64,000 nt of DNA from Sedimentibacter sp. (GTDB lineage: Bacteria > Bacillota > Clostridia > Tissierellales > Sedimentibacteraceae): contig JAHDLA010000018.1 in NCBI GenBank assembly GCA_018436705.1, positions 1 through 64,000 of the forward strand. Reading direction: 5' to 3'. A program made the position numbers and the translations under genes. Positions 35,206-44,438 of the stretch are shown in pieces. Each line of letters starts with the position of its first letter. Position 1 is the stretch's first letter. Below the pieces are notes generated by a model. The model was not told the origin of the DNA. It saw only the letters and a program-made list of their open reading frames with translations, and did not search any database.

Positions 35206-36550
35206 AATAATTTACCCTCTCTTTAAAATCTCTTCCCCTAACTTCGTAGTTAGGATACATTCCCCAGCTTGCGCATGCAGGAGATAAAACTACATTATCG
35301 CCTGTTCTGCTTAAATCAAAGCACTTATGTACTGCCTCATCCATATTTTTTACGTGGTATATATTTTCAAATCCGTATTTTCTTGCGCATGTGTCTATAT
35401 CTGCAGCCGTCTGCCCCAATAATACCAAAGCTTTTATTTTATTATCAAACGATTTAATAAATTCATCGTAGGGTGATTTTTTATCATACCCTCCTGCTAT
35501 CAATATAATGGGCTTTTCTATTCCTTGAATTGCTTTTATAGATGCATCAGGGTTAGTTCCTTTTGAGTCATTATAAAACTTAACCCCATTAAAGTCTCCG
35601 CAAAATTCAAGCCTGTGCTCAACGCCCTTAAATTCCTTAAGCACATAAGCAATTTCTGATTTACCTATGCCCAAGCATAATGCTGCTCCTGCAGCTGCCA
35701 TAGCATTCTCCAAGTTGTGTTTGCCGGGTATAAAGATATCTTTTATATCAATTATAAAATCTGTTATTCCGTTATGTCTGAAAAACATTTTGCCATTATC
35801 GGAATAAATACCTTCATCCAACACTCTCTCCGAGCTAAAAAATATTTTTTGCGCTTTTACCTTGTCTGAGAATTCTCTTAAATATTTATCCTCATAATTT
35901 AAAACCGCGCAATCATTCGCATCTTGGTTTATAACATTCTTGAATTTTGCCTCCACGTAGTTTTCCATGGTTTTATGGTAATCCATATGATCTGGAGTGA
36001 TGTTTGTAATAATACTTACAGAAGGTTTATATTCATATGTTCCCGCAAGCTGAAAACTGCTGACTTCGGCAATCAACAAACTATCTTTGTCTGAGTTTAT
36101 AGAATCAAAAAACATTCCTGATCCTATGTTTCCAGTAACTCTGTACTTCTTGCCCGAAGCTCTCACTATTTCCCCAATCAGTGTTGTTGTAGTTGTCTTT
36201 CCATTTGTTCCCGTTATTGAAACTATTTTGGATTCTGTAACCTTGTATGCCGCTTCAATATCACTGATTATTTTAATTTTTTTTTGCAGCAGCCTTTGTA
36301 TGATAGGTACTTCATATTTTATTCCGGGACTTTTTATTGCCATATCCAATATATTCATTTTTATTTTTTCTATATTTTCTTCTCCAAAAAAATATTCTGC
36401 TTTTATACCTTCTAGTTCACACATTTTTTTGGATGCCTTTTCAAATGATTCGTCATACGCAAATATATTAGCTCCAAGCCTGCTTAAACTCTTTACGCAT
36501 GCAATTCCTGAAACTCCCAGCCCTACAACAAGTATGTTTTTATTTTTCAT
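35189..36550 (-). CDS. murD: UDP-N-acetylmuramoyl-L-alanine--D-glutamate ligase
   Basis: Adds D-Glu to UDP-MurNAc-L-Ala. The 453-residue product has the N-terminal GLGVSGIACVKSL, the ATP loop SITGTNGKTTTTTL, NITPDHMDYHKT, and the C-terminal NDSKGTNPDASIKAI and LSPACASWGMYPNYEVRG, the last being MurD-specific. It lies 37 nt after mraY and overlaps ftsW. Confidence 0.97.
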   Translation of the reverse strand: MKNKNILVVGLGVSGIACVKSLSRLGANIFAYDESFEKASKKMCELEGIKAEYFFGEENIEKIKMNILDMAIKSPGIKYEVPIIQRLLQKKIKIISDIEAAYKVTESKIVSITGTNGKTTTTTLIGEIVRASGKKYRVTGNIGSGMFFDSINSDKDSLLIAEVSSFQLAGTYEYKPSVSIITNITPDHMDYHKTMENYVEAKFKNVINQDANDCAVLNYEDKYLREFSDKVKAQKIFFSSERVLDEGIYSDNGKMFFRHNGITDFIIDIKDIFIPGKHNLENAMAAAGAALCLGIGKSEIAYVLKEFKGVEHRLEFCGDFNGVKFYNDSKGTNPDASIKAIQGIEKPIILIAGGYDKKSPYDEFIKSFDNKIKALVLLGQTAADIDTCARKYGFENIYHVKNMDEAVHKCFDLSRTGDNVVLSPACASWGMYPNYEVRGRDFKERVNYYGGSS

Positions 36551-36586
36551 ATTAGCCTCTCCCAGCCCATTATTATTTTATGTCGC

Positions 36587-37561
36587 CTATAATGAATAAA
36601 TTCCTATAAATGCCAGTATCACTGTTGCGATCCAGAATACACCCACAACTTTCGTTTCTTTCCATCCGCTCATTTCATAATGATGGTGAAGAGGCGCCAT
36701 TTTAAATATTCTTTTTTTTGTTCTTTTGTAGTGAAGCACTTGAATAATTACCGACAGTGCTTCAGCAAAGTAAATTCCGCCTATTATAGGAATAAGCAAT
36801 ATAGTATTGGACAACACGGCAACTGCGGAAACCGCCCCTCCTAAAGCCAATGAACCTGTATCTCCCATAAATACTTTCGCTGGATTTGCATTGTGCTTTA
36901 AAAAACCAAGGCAAGCTCCCGCGACAGCAGCACTTATTATTGAAACTCCTTCAAACACCAAACTTATATCCTTCATGCTGTTTGTTATGAGGCTGAATGT
37001 GGCCATTACTATAAGAGTAACACCTGTATTAAGCCCATCTAATCCATCTGTCAAATTTACCGAATTCACTATACCTACGACTACAAATAATGCAAACGGT
37101 ATATATAAAACACCTAAATCAATATATGCATTTGCAAATGGTATTATGAGTTTTGTTCCGTATGCGCTGTATCTCGAACCGTACATTGCAAGCATTAATG
37201 CAAAAATAAACTGACATATGATCTTTTGATAGGCTTTGAGGCCTAAATTTCTCTTAAGAACAACTTTTATGTAATCATCTATAAATCCTATAAGTCCAAA
37301 GCTAACCATAAAAAACAGCCCTGCCCACACCTCTTTTGTATAATATCCACTGGTAAACGTCGCAATTATTACTGCTAAAATAATTATAATGCCTCCCATT
37401 GTTGGCGTACCTGCTTTTGTGTAGTGGGATTTAGGCCCCTCCTCCCGGATGCTTTGTCCCACTTTAAGACGCCTTAATACCGGTATTACAACTGGTCCCA
37501 AGAACAGTGCAATGAGAAAAGATACAATTATTACTCTGATTATTTGTCCTGCTTCGTGCAT
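36587..37561 (-). CDS. mraY: phospho-N-acetylmuramoyl-pentapeptide transferase
   Basis: Integral membrane enzyme (324 residues, about ten helices) that makes lipid I from UDP-MurNAc-pentapeptide and undecaprenyl phosphate. Conserved motifs are KAGTPTMGG, FIDDYIKV, NLTDGLDGL, the magnesium-binding FMGDTGSLALGG, and APLHHHYEMSGWKET near the C-terminus. It follows murE by 18 nt; murF, which usually lies between them and makes its substrate, is not here. Confidence 0.97.
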   Translation of the reverse strand: MHEAGQIIRVIIVSFLIALFLGPVVIPVLRRLKVGQSIREEGPKSHYTKAGTPTMGGIIIILAVIIATFTSGYYTKEVWAGLFFMVSFGLIGFIDDYIKVVLKRNLGLKAYQKIICQFIFALMLAMYGSRYSAYGTKLIIPFANAYIDLGVLYIPFALFVVVGIVNSVNLTDGLDGLNTGVTLIVMATFSLITNSMKDISLVFEGVSIISAAVAGACLGFLKHNANPAKVFMGDTGSLALGGAVSAVAVLSNTILLIPIIGGIYFAEALSVIIQVLHYKRTKKRIFKMAPLHHHYEMSGWKETKVVGVFWIATVILAFIGIYSL

Positions 37562-37579
37562 TTTTAACTCCTTGTTTTG

Positions 37580-39061
37580 TTATCTCAGTCCTCTTTTTCG
37601 TTCAACCTGAATAATTGCATTTTTTGCAATTGTGCCCTCGTCGTACGGAACTTTTTCTACCCCCATATCCTGATAAGGCTCAGTTGATTTGCCCGCTAAC
37701 AATATTACATCCTTGCTCTTTGAATTGTCAATAGCGTAATAAATTGCTTTATCTCTTTCTATTATTATTTCATACTTACCGTTGTATTTTTTCACCCCAG
37801 TTGCAATTTCCGAACATATTTCATAAGGATCTTCAAAGCGTGGATTATCTGACGTAAGGATGCTTAGGTCACAATACTTTCCCGCTATTTCTCCCATTGG
37901 TGCACGCCTCGCGGAATCTCTTTCTCCTCCCGCTCCGAACATCACAATTTTCCTTCCTTCTGCAAATTCATTTATTGTTTCCATAACTTTTTGCAGTCCA
38001 TCAGGTGTATGGGCGAAATCTAGTACAATTATACAGTCAAGATTATTTTCAATCATTTCAAATCTTCCCGTTACTCCCTTTATATTAGCTAGGCCTTCAA
38101 TTATCTTATCAATATCTGCTCCCAATGCATAAGCTGCTCCTAATGCTCCTATGGAATTCAGTACACTGAATTTTCCGGGTGTATTGACATGAACTTTCTT
38201 AACAGTGCCGCAGATATTCAAATCAAACGAAGTGCCTTTCATGGTTGTTTTTAAATTTGACGCTTTAATATCTGCATCATTTTCTATACCTACAGAAACT
38301 GCATTGATTCCATCTTCTTTAAGCTCCTTGTAAAGTCTCAGTCCGTAGGAATCATCCACATTTATAATATTATTAATTTTAGCTATGTAAAAGAGCTTCT
38401 TCTTAGCTTGGTAATAATTCTCCATTGTCTTATGAAAATCAAGGTGATCTCGGGTAAGGTTAGTGAAAATTCCAACGTCAATATTAATATCATCAATTCT
38501 GTTCAACTCAAGAGCATGAGAAGACACCTCGATAAAACAATGATCAACATTTTTTTGTACCATTTTTGCAAAGTATTTTTGTAAGTCTGAAGCTTCCGGA
38601 GTCGTATTGTCAACCTTTACCTTTTCATTTTCGACCAATACTCCAATGGTTCCTATTATTCCGGATTTATAACCCAGGTAGTCATAGATTCCCTTTAATA
38701 GGTATGTGGTACTTGTTTTCCCATTAGTTCCGGTAACTGCAGAAATGTTAAGTTTTTCCGAAGGATGCCCGTATATAATGTTAGCCGCTGACGCCAGAGT
38801 TCTTCTGGGATTATTAACACATATAAAATTACCTAATGTGCGGCTGTTGTCAGGAACTTCGGCGCATATTACTGTTGATGCTCCGTTTTTTAGCGCATCA
38901 GGTATGTACTTGTGACCGTCTGAAGTATAACCTTTAATTGCAACGAAGACATCCCCGCCGGAAACTTTTCTTGAATCATTTGTAATTCCTCTTATTGTAG
39001 TATTTTCATCTCCCGAAAAGCTTTCATAATCTATTTGCTGAAGAAGGCTTTTAATATCCAT
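37580..39061 (-). CDS. murE: UDP-N-acetylmuramoyl-tripeptide synthetase
   Basis: Adds the third stem-peptide residue. The 493-residue product has the ATP loop VTGTNGKTSTTYLL, NLTRDHLDFHKTMENY, and the C-terminal TSDNPRFEDP. The DNPR motif is typical of meso-diaminopimelate-specific MurE (DNPR/DNPA), suggesting mDAP peptidoglycan. The start at 39061 (MDIKSLLQQ) is supported by AAGGGAGCAAAC; a longer in-frame start adds 23 unconserved residues. A terminator separates it from spoVD upstream. Confidence 0.96.
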   Translation of the reverse strand: MDIKSLLQQIDYESFSGDENTTIRGITNDSRKVSGGDVFVAIKGYTSDGHKYIPDALKNGASTVICAEVPDNSRTLGNFICVNNPRRTLASAANIIYGHPSEKLNISAVTGTNGKTSTTYLLKGIYDYLGYKSGIIGTIGVLVENEKVKVDNTTPEASDLQKYFAKMVQKNVDHCFIEVSSHALELNRIDDINIDVGIFTNLTRDHLDFHKTMENYYQAKKKLFYIAKINNIINVDDSYGLRLYKELKEDGINAVSVGIENDADIKASNLKTTMKGTSFDLNICGTVKKVHVNTPGKFSVLNSIGALGAAYALGADIDKIIEGLANIKGVTGRFEMIENNLDCIIVLDFAHTPDGLQKVMETINEFAEGRKIVMFGAGGERDSARRAPMGEIAGKYCDLSILTSDNPRFEDPYEICSEIATGVKKYNGKYEIIIERDKAIYYAIDNSKSKDVILLAGKSTEPYQDMGVEKVPYDEGTIAKNAIIQVERKRGLR

Positions 39062-39232
39062 TTGTTTGCTCCCTTTATTTAATTGTATGTTATTATATGC
39101 AATTTTATCATAATTAAAATTCAAATACAATAAACAGAATTGTTATAATAATTGTTACTTTTCCATATATTTCAACTAATAAAAAGTGAAGTATTTAACA
39201 TATAAACTGCATTGTCATAAAATTTGAAAAAA

Positions 39233-39255
39233 GGAACGCAATAATAATGCGTTCC
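39233..39255 (-). terminator. terminator after the spoVD-like gene
   Basis: An 8-bp stem GGAACGCA/TGCGTTCC, followed on the minus strand by TTTTTTC, lies 50 nt past the PBP gene. It divides the dcw cluster into two transcription units, although murE could be read through. A weak TTGTAT-N17-TAAAAT lies before murE. Confidence 0.8.
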
Positions 39256-39304
39256 GCCGCTATTAAGATGTATTTTATTTTGCCAGGCGAAGCCAAATAA
39301 TTTT

Positions 39305-41437
39305 TTAATTTAAAATTAATGTTATCATAGAATGCTTAGCTACCTTTTCGCCAGCCTTAGGGAATTGAGATTTTACAATTCTGTCAGCCTCTACTTCGAT
39401 TGTTATATTACTTTCAAGCCCCGCATGTATAAGCTTATCTGTTGCCTCGGCAATTGTAAGTCCAAGGAGACTTGGAACTTCAACAGTCTGAGCTTCAACT
39501 TTTCCTAATTCCTCTTCAGTATAAATAGGCTCAACATCATAATATTTCATGATATTTTCAAGCAAGTCCGCTGCAACAGGACCCGCTACAATACTTCCGT
39601 AATATCCTATGCTGCTGTCCGGCTCATCAACCATTACCAATACTACAGCTTTGGGATTATCAATAGGTGCCGTTCCTATAAATGAGGATATAAATTTTCC
39701 GTCTACATACTTGCCGTCGATAACTTTTTGTGCTGTACCTGATTTCCCACCTATTCGGTAACCTGCTCTATATGCCTGCTTTGTGCCCGCCTCTGCTGCA
39801 TCTTTCATAATCGAAAGCATAGTCTTTGAAGTTTCCTCTGAAATAACTTTTCTTCTTACTACAGGATCAAAGTTCTCAACTACATTGCCGTCTTCATCAA
39901 TTATTTGTTTAACTATCCTGGGTTCCATAAGGTTTCCGCCGTTTGCAATTGCTGCAACTGCCGTAACCAGCTGTATGGGAGAAACCGCGACCCCCTGCCC
40001 AAATGATTGCGTTACTACATCTACATCTTTCATATATGAAGGTTTTTTGAGTAAACCAAGAGCTTCTCCGTTTAACTTAATTCCTGATTTTTCTTCAAGG
40101 CCAAAAGCTTTAAGATACTTAAAAAATGCATCCTTTCCAATATCCAGGCCTATCTCTGCCAAGGCATCATTACAAGAGTTTTGTATTGCCTCGGATAGTG
40201 TCTGCTGTCCGTGAGGGCGGTAATATCTCCAGCACTTAATGTTTTCTCCCGGAATCTGTCTGACAAATCCGTCGCAGAAGTACGTTGACTGAAGAGTTGC
40301 AGCATTTTCTTCAAGCGCTATTGCTGTAGTCAAAAGCTTGAATGTGGACCCAGGCTCATATATATCATTAACAGCAGGATTTCTCCACATATCATACCAT
40401 GCTTTCATTAAATCTTCATCAGAAAGAATATCCCATTCCTGTTTGATTGTTTCATCAAGTGGCTCTTTAGGATTATTTGGGTCATAATCCGGTTTTGAAC
40501 TCATTGCAAGGATATCTCCGTTATTTGGGTCCATCGCTATTATAGTAGCTCTCTTGGCATTATAATCCTTCAGTACTTTTTGAGCCGCTGATTCCGCATA
40601 GTGTTGAATTACTTCATCTATTGTAACCACGACTCCAAGTCCGTCCTTGGGTTCATAGTATTCATTGTACCCGAATGGCAGTTCCCTGCCGGATGCGTCT
40701 GTGTTTACAACTGTCCTTCCGGGGATGCCCGTCAAATATTCATTGAATGTAGCTTCCACACCGTATTGACCATCCTGATCGGTATTTGTAAATCCAAGCA
40801 CATACGGAGCAAAATTTCCGTATGGATATACTCGTTTATTATCTTCAATTACAGTTATTCCGCTCAATTCAGCTTCTCTTATTTTTTGTGCCTGTTCGTC
40901 TGTTATCCACCTTTTTAAAATAACAGATGAATAATCAGCTGTTATTTTTTTTAGAACATCTTCATAATCCATTTCTAAAATTTCCGATAAAACCTTAGCT
41001 GTTTCCTCAGGTGATTTAGTATTTATCGGAATTGACTCTGCTGCAGTGGATTTACCCGACCCAAACATTGATTTGTTCATTTTTTTGAGAATCGATGTTA
41101 TGAATCCTCCTGCTTCATCTTCTTCTGATTCATTTTCTTTTTCACCGGACTGAATGCCTTTCTTCACATCCGCCGGTATACAAGTCACAGTGCTTGAATT
41201 TACACTTACTGCAAGTTTTTTCCCTCTCGCATCATATATTGTTCCTCTTTTTGCACTTATTGTAATATCCCTGGACCAATTTTCCATGGCCTGCTTTTTA
41301 TACTCTTCACCATGAATAATCTGAATAAACCCTAATCTTACTACCAGTGCAATCGTAGCTAAAAAAAAGCAAAGCAAAAATACCAACATTCTTCTTTTAT
41401 TTTGAAGGTTAGTAATGCTTTTCACCCGTCTTTTCAT
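39305..41437 (-). CDS. spoVD: class B penicillin-binding protein with PASTA domain (SpoVD/PBP2B type)
   Basis: Septal or spore-cortex transpeptidase. The 710-residue product has a basic N-terminus and membrane anchor (about 17-38), a dimerisation domain, the transpeptidase domain with EPGSTFKLL (active-site Ser), QNSCNDALAEIG (SxN motif) and GGKSGTAQKV (KSG motif), and one C-terminal PASTA domain (about 650-710, VPSLLGLTIAEATDKL). A PASTA tail is typical of SpoVD and of some vegetative PBP2B proteins. With only one such PBP in the cluster it probably serves division; the symbol is given by architecture. Confidence 0.88.
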   Translation of the reverse strand: MKRRVKSITNLQNKRRMLVFLLCFFLATIALVVRLGFIQIIHGEEYKKQAMENWSRDITISAKRGTIYDARGKKLAVSVNSSTVTCIPADVKKGIQSGEKENESEEDEAGGFITSILKKMNKSMFGSGKSTAAESIPINTKSPEETAKVLSEILEMDYEDVLKKITADYSSVILKRWITDEQAQKIREAELSGITVIEDNKRVYPYGNFAPYVLGFTNTDQDGQYGVEATFNEYLTGIPGRTVVNTDASGRELPFGYNEYYEPKDGLGVVVTIDEVIQHYAESAAQKVLKDYNAKRATIIAMDPNNGDILAMSSKPDYDPNNPKEPLDETIKQEWDILSDEDLMKAWYDMWRNPAVNDIYEPGSTFKLLTTAIALEENAATLQSTYFCDGFVRQIPGENIKCWRYYRPHGQQTLSEAIQNSCNDALAEIGLDIGKDAFFKYLKAFGLEEKSGIKLNGEALGLLKKPSYMKDVDVVTQSFGQGVAVSPIQLVTAVAAIANGGNLMEPRIVKQIIDEDGNVVENFDPVVRRKVISEETSKTMLSIMKDAAEAGTKQAYRAGYRIGGKSGTAQKVIDGKYVDGKFISSFIGTAPIDNPKAVVLVMVDEPDSSIGYYGSIVAGPVAADLLENIMKYYDVEPIYTEEELGKVEAQTVEVPSLLGLTIAEATDKLIHAGLESNITIEVEADRIVKSQFPKAGEKVAKHSMITLILN

Positions 41438-41448
41438 ACGAAACCCCC

Positions 41449-41925
41449 TTACTGAATGAAACTGACAACCTTGTCAATTAAACCTACCAGTATGTTATTG
41501 CTTTTTTCTTCTGCTGATTTAGTTTCATCCTCCGAAGTTTCTGTACTTCCGTATGTAAAGTCGACAAATACGGTTTGTTTTCTTGTAGGATAATTCATTC
41601 CTAGATACGTTTTTGCCATTTCTTCTATTGAATTAGTGTTTTTTATACTCTCCAATGTTATGTTGTAAGCGTCTGCGTCATTTTTAAGCGTAGCAATTTC
41701 CTGGTTTAAATTGTGAAGCTCCATTTGTTTGTCCGTTATTACAGCATAATTATAGACTATTAATATTCCAAGTATAAATGTTATTGCAAGCATAGCAGTA
41801 TTCTTAAAGCTTTCTATAACATTAATATTTTTCTTAGCTTTTTTTATTCGCTTTTTCTTTGGAGAATATTTTACCGATCCTTGTCCATAATCTAAATCAA
41901 TGGCTTCTTTTCTTAAAGCTGACAT
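41449..41925 (-). CDS. ftsL: cell division protein FtsL-like
   Basis: A 158-residue bitopic protein: basic cytoplasmic part with KKKRIKKAKK (about 23-32), one membrane helix (about 45-62), then a short leucine-zipper-like coiled coil (TDKQMELHNLNQEIATLKND). Low sequence conservation is normal for FtsL; the position between rsmH and the class B PBP identifies it. With FtsQ it would recruit the FtsW-PBP pair. Confidence 0.8.
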   Translation of the reverse strand: MSALRKEAIDLDYGQGSVKYSPKKKRIKKAKKNINVIESFKNTAMLAITFILGILIVYNYAVITDKQMELHNLNQEIATLKNDADAYNITLESIKNTNSIEEMAKTYLGMNYPTRKQTVFVDFTYGSTETSEDETKSAEEKSNNILVGLIDKVVSFIQ

Positions 41926-41928
41926 TTC

Positions 41929-42858
41929 TTACACCCTTTCTCCTATTCTTAGCTTAGCACTGTGTGCTCTGTTATTTGTTTCCACTTCATCTTGTGTAGG
42001 AACAATAGGTTTTCTGGTTATAATTTTTAATTTTCGTCTGTGATCACATACACATGTCGGAAACTCCGGAGGACATATGCAATCCTTGTTTAAGCTTTGA
42101 AATGTATTCTTAACAATTCTATCCTCAAGGGAATGAAATGTTATAACACAAATTCTTCCTCCGGGATTCAACCTGTCAACAGCATGTTTAAACGTGTTTT
42201 CAAGAATTTCAAGTTCCCTGTTCACTTCAATTCTAATAGCCTGAAATGTTCTTTTAGCCGGATGAGCTCCATCCTGGCGAACTTGCTTCGGAATCGCCTT
42301 TTTAATAATACTTACAAGCTGCCCGGTTGTTTCTATAAATTCATGCTCTCTTTCCTGAACAATGAACTTAGCAATTCTCGCAGCCCATTTTTCTTCGCCG
42401 TATTCCCACAATATTCTTGACAACTCATGCTCTTCATATCCATTAACAATATGTCTTGCAGTAGTCGTCTGACTATTGTCCATTCTCATATCAAGGGGCA
42501 TATCATTGTTATAACTGAATCCTCTTTCAGGTATATCTAATTGAAAAGACGAAACTCCCAAATCAAATAAAATTCCGTCAATTTTATCTATATTTAAATC
42601 ATCTAAAATTTCTTCAATATTGCTGAAATTATTTCTCACCGCTGTAAAATTTTTATATTCTTTTAGTTTTTCATCTGCTCTTTTAATTGCATAGTCATCC
42701 TGGTCAATACCTATTACCCTTCCTTTTGCGGTTCTTTTAAGTATTTCCTCTGTGTGACCTCCCCCTCCCAGTGTTGCATCAACATAAATTCCGTCAGTCT
42801 TAATGTTTAATCCTTCTATTGATTCATCCAATAAAACCGATGTATGCTTGTAATCCAT
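41929..42858 (-). CDS. rsmH: 16S rRNA m4C1402 methyltransferase
   Basis: SAM-dependent N4-methyltransferase acting on C1402 of 16S rRNA. The 309-residue product has [13 protein letters not shown], the SAM loop [40 protein letters not shown] and [15 protein letters not shown], all RsmH signatures. Standard second gene of the dcw cluster, 9 nt after mraZ. Confidence 0.97.
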   Translation of the reverse strand: MDYKHTSVLLDESIEGLNIKTDGIYVDATLGGGGHTEEILKRTAKGRVIGIDQDDYAIKRADEKLKEYKNFTAVRNNFSNIEEILDDLNIDKIDGILFDLGVSSFQLDIPERGFSYNNDMPLDMRMDNSQTTTARHIVNGYEEHELSRILWEYGEEKWAARIAKFIVQEREHEFIETTGQLVSIIKKAIPKQVRQDGAHPAKRTFQAIRIEVNRELEILENTFKHAVDRLNPGGRICVITFHSLEDRIVKNTFQSLNKDCICPPEFPTCVCDHRRKLKIITRKPIVPTQDEVETNNRAHSAKLRIGERV

Positions 42859-42867
42859 GTCTCCTCC

Positions 42868-43305
42868 TTATAGTCCTATCCCCAAATCTGACATTTTTTC
42901 CGCAATGCTGTCAAAATCAAATTCGTCATTGTTGGAGTAATCATTCCAACTGTCTTTGCTCCAAATTTCTATTCTGTCTATAACCCCTATAATAGTAGCT
43001 TCGTTACTCAATTCACAGAATTCTCTTAAATTAGGTGGTACCAATATTCTTCCCTGTTTATCAAAAGAACATTCACTAAAACCAGAAACAAATCTTCTGA
43101 GAAAGAATCTTTCTTGTTTATTGAATGTTGAGAGGTTTTTTAGTTTACCAACAAATTCTGTCCATGTTTCAATAGGATAAACAAATAAACATTTATCCAG
43201 TCCTTTTCCAATATAGAATGTTTCCCCTAGTTCATTTCTAAATTTTGAAGGTATTATAACTCTTCCTTTTTCATCAAATGAATGTACGTATTCACCAGTA
43301 AACAT
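42868..43305 (-). CDS. mraZ: transcriptional regulator MraZ
   Basis: AbrB-like DNA-binding protein that represses the dcw operon in E. coli and Mycoplasma work. The 145-residue product has two repeats of the MraZ fold: GEYVHSFDEKGRVIIPSKFR and ECSFDKQGRILVPPNLRE (each the DxKGR motif). First gene of the cluster. Three GTGG boxes precede it. Confidence 0.96.
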   Translation of the reverse strand: MFTGEYVHSFDEKGRVIIPSKFRNELGETFYIGKGLDKCLFVYPIETWTEFVGKLKNLSTFNKQERFFLRRFVSGFSECSFDKQGRILVPPNLREFCELSNEATIIGVIDRIEIWSKDSWNDYSNNDEFDFDSIAEKMSDLGIGL

Positions 43306-43311
43306 TTTCTA

Positions 43312-43357
43312 CCACCTACTGGGCATATTATACCACATTGTGGGTTAAATGTTCCAC
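43312..43357 (-). promoter_or_regulatory. mraZ promoter with three GTGG boxes
   Basis: The minus strand has TATAAT (43327-43332) preceded by TGG, making an extended -10, with only a weak -35. GTGG repeats followed by T/A-A occur at 43312-43315, 43333-43336 and 43354-43357, exactly 21 bp apart. MraZ binds short TGGG/GTGG direct repeats in front of its own gene, so these are probable autoregulatory boxes. The rest of the 357-nt gap up to lgt shows nothing else beyond the lgt promoter. Confidence 0.55.
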
Positions 43358-43580
43358 TATTATTTTTTAAATTTAAAAAAATATATTTTTGTCCACGATT
43401 TTGTATGTAATTTCAATGCCCAACAAACAATATGAAATAAACAATCCACATTGACTACTTCCTGAACCAACAAAAAATGAGATAATTCGTATAAAATACA
43501 AATTATTTTTGTAGAAAAAGCTTATTATTTGAAGTTCGTTTCTCGATAATCATCACGTTTATCATTCCACCATCTTTTAT

Positions 43581-43609
43581 TTGACTTGGCGGTAATATAA
43601 CTATATAAT
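43581..43609 (+). promoter_or_regulatory. lgt promoter
   Basis: TTGACT (43581-43586), a 17-nt spacer and TATAAT (43604-43609), about 50 nt before lgt. Confidence 0.75.
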
Positions 43610-43661
43610 TGAAAAAGCAGCATAGGAAGTTAACTGCAAAGTAAAACAGGTAGGAGGATTT

Positions 43662-44399
43662 ATGGATCCGGTAGCATTTAGAGTTTTTGGTGTTGATATA
43701 ATGTGGTACGGTGTATTAATATCCCTTGGAGTATTGTTGGGAATATTTTTTGCTTTGAAAGAATGCCGAAGGATTGGTTTCAAAGAAGATAATCTTCTTG
43801 ATTTTCTTTTAATCGCAATTCCTTCAGCAATTGTAGGAGCAAGATTGTACTATGTAGCATTTTCATGGGATTACTACAGCCTAAACCCATCGGAAATAAT
43901 AAACATACGAAACGGCGGGCTGGCAATACACGGTGCATTGATTGCCGGTATAATAGCAGGCATATTATTCTGCAAGAAAAGAAAAATTAATGTATTTGAA
44001 CTTCTTGACATTGTTATACCAAGCGTGGCTTTAGGCCAGGCAATAGGTAGATGGGGCAATTTCATCAATCAGGAAGCTCACGGAGGCCCTACAGATCTTC
44101 CGTGGGGAATAGTGGTAAATGGTCAAAAAGTGCATCCCACATTTCTATATGAGTCAATAATCGATTTTTGCATATTTGTTTTTCTGTTTTGGTACAGAAA
44201 AAACAAGAAAACAACAGACGGACAGGTTTTAGCTATTTACTTAGTTTTATATTCCGCAGGAAGGTTTTTTGTGGAAGGGTTAAGAACTGACAGCCTTATG
44301 TTCATGGGAATGAGAATAGCACAATTGGTAAGCTTGGCTTCCATCATGGCAGGTTTTTTACTTCTCATGTATCTAAAAAAGAGAAAAGAAATGAAATAA
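43662..44399 (+). CDS. lgt: prolipoprotein diacylglyceryl transferase
   Basis: Membrane enzyme that lipidates the lipobox Cys of prolipoproteins. The 245-residue product has about seven hydrophobic segments, the signature GRWGNFINQEAHGG, and HPTFLYES with conserved residues. GGTAGGAGGATTT precedes the start. It stands alone between its promoter and a shared terminator. Confidence 0.95.
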   Translation: MDPVAFRVFGVDIMWYGVLISLGVLLGIFFALKECRRIGFKEDNLLDFLLIAIPSAIVGARLYYVAFSWDYYSLNPSEIINIRNGGLAIHGALIAGIIAGILFCKKRKINVFELLDIVIPSVALGQAIGRWGNFINQEAHGGPTDLPWGIVVNGQKVHPTFLYESIIDFCIFVFLFWYRKNKKTTDGQVLAIYLVLYSAGRFFVEGLRTDSLMFMGMRIAQLVSLASIMAGFLLLMYLKKRKEMK

Positions 44400-44437
44400 G
44401 AGAACCTTCGGGAAACCGAAAGTTCTCTTATTTTTTA
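44399..44437. terminator. bidirectional terminator between lgt and pheT
   Basis: AGAGAAC-CTTCGG-GAAA-CCGAAA-GTTCTCT forms a long stem closed by a GAAA loop, with TTATTTTTT on the plus exit and A/T-rich sequence on the other, between convergent genes. Confidence 0.85.
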
Positions 44438-44438
44438 A

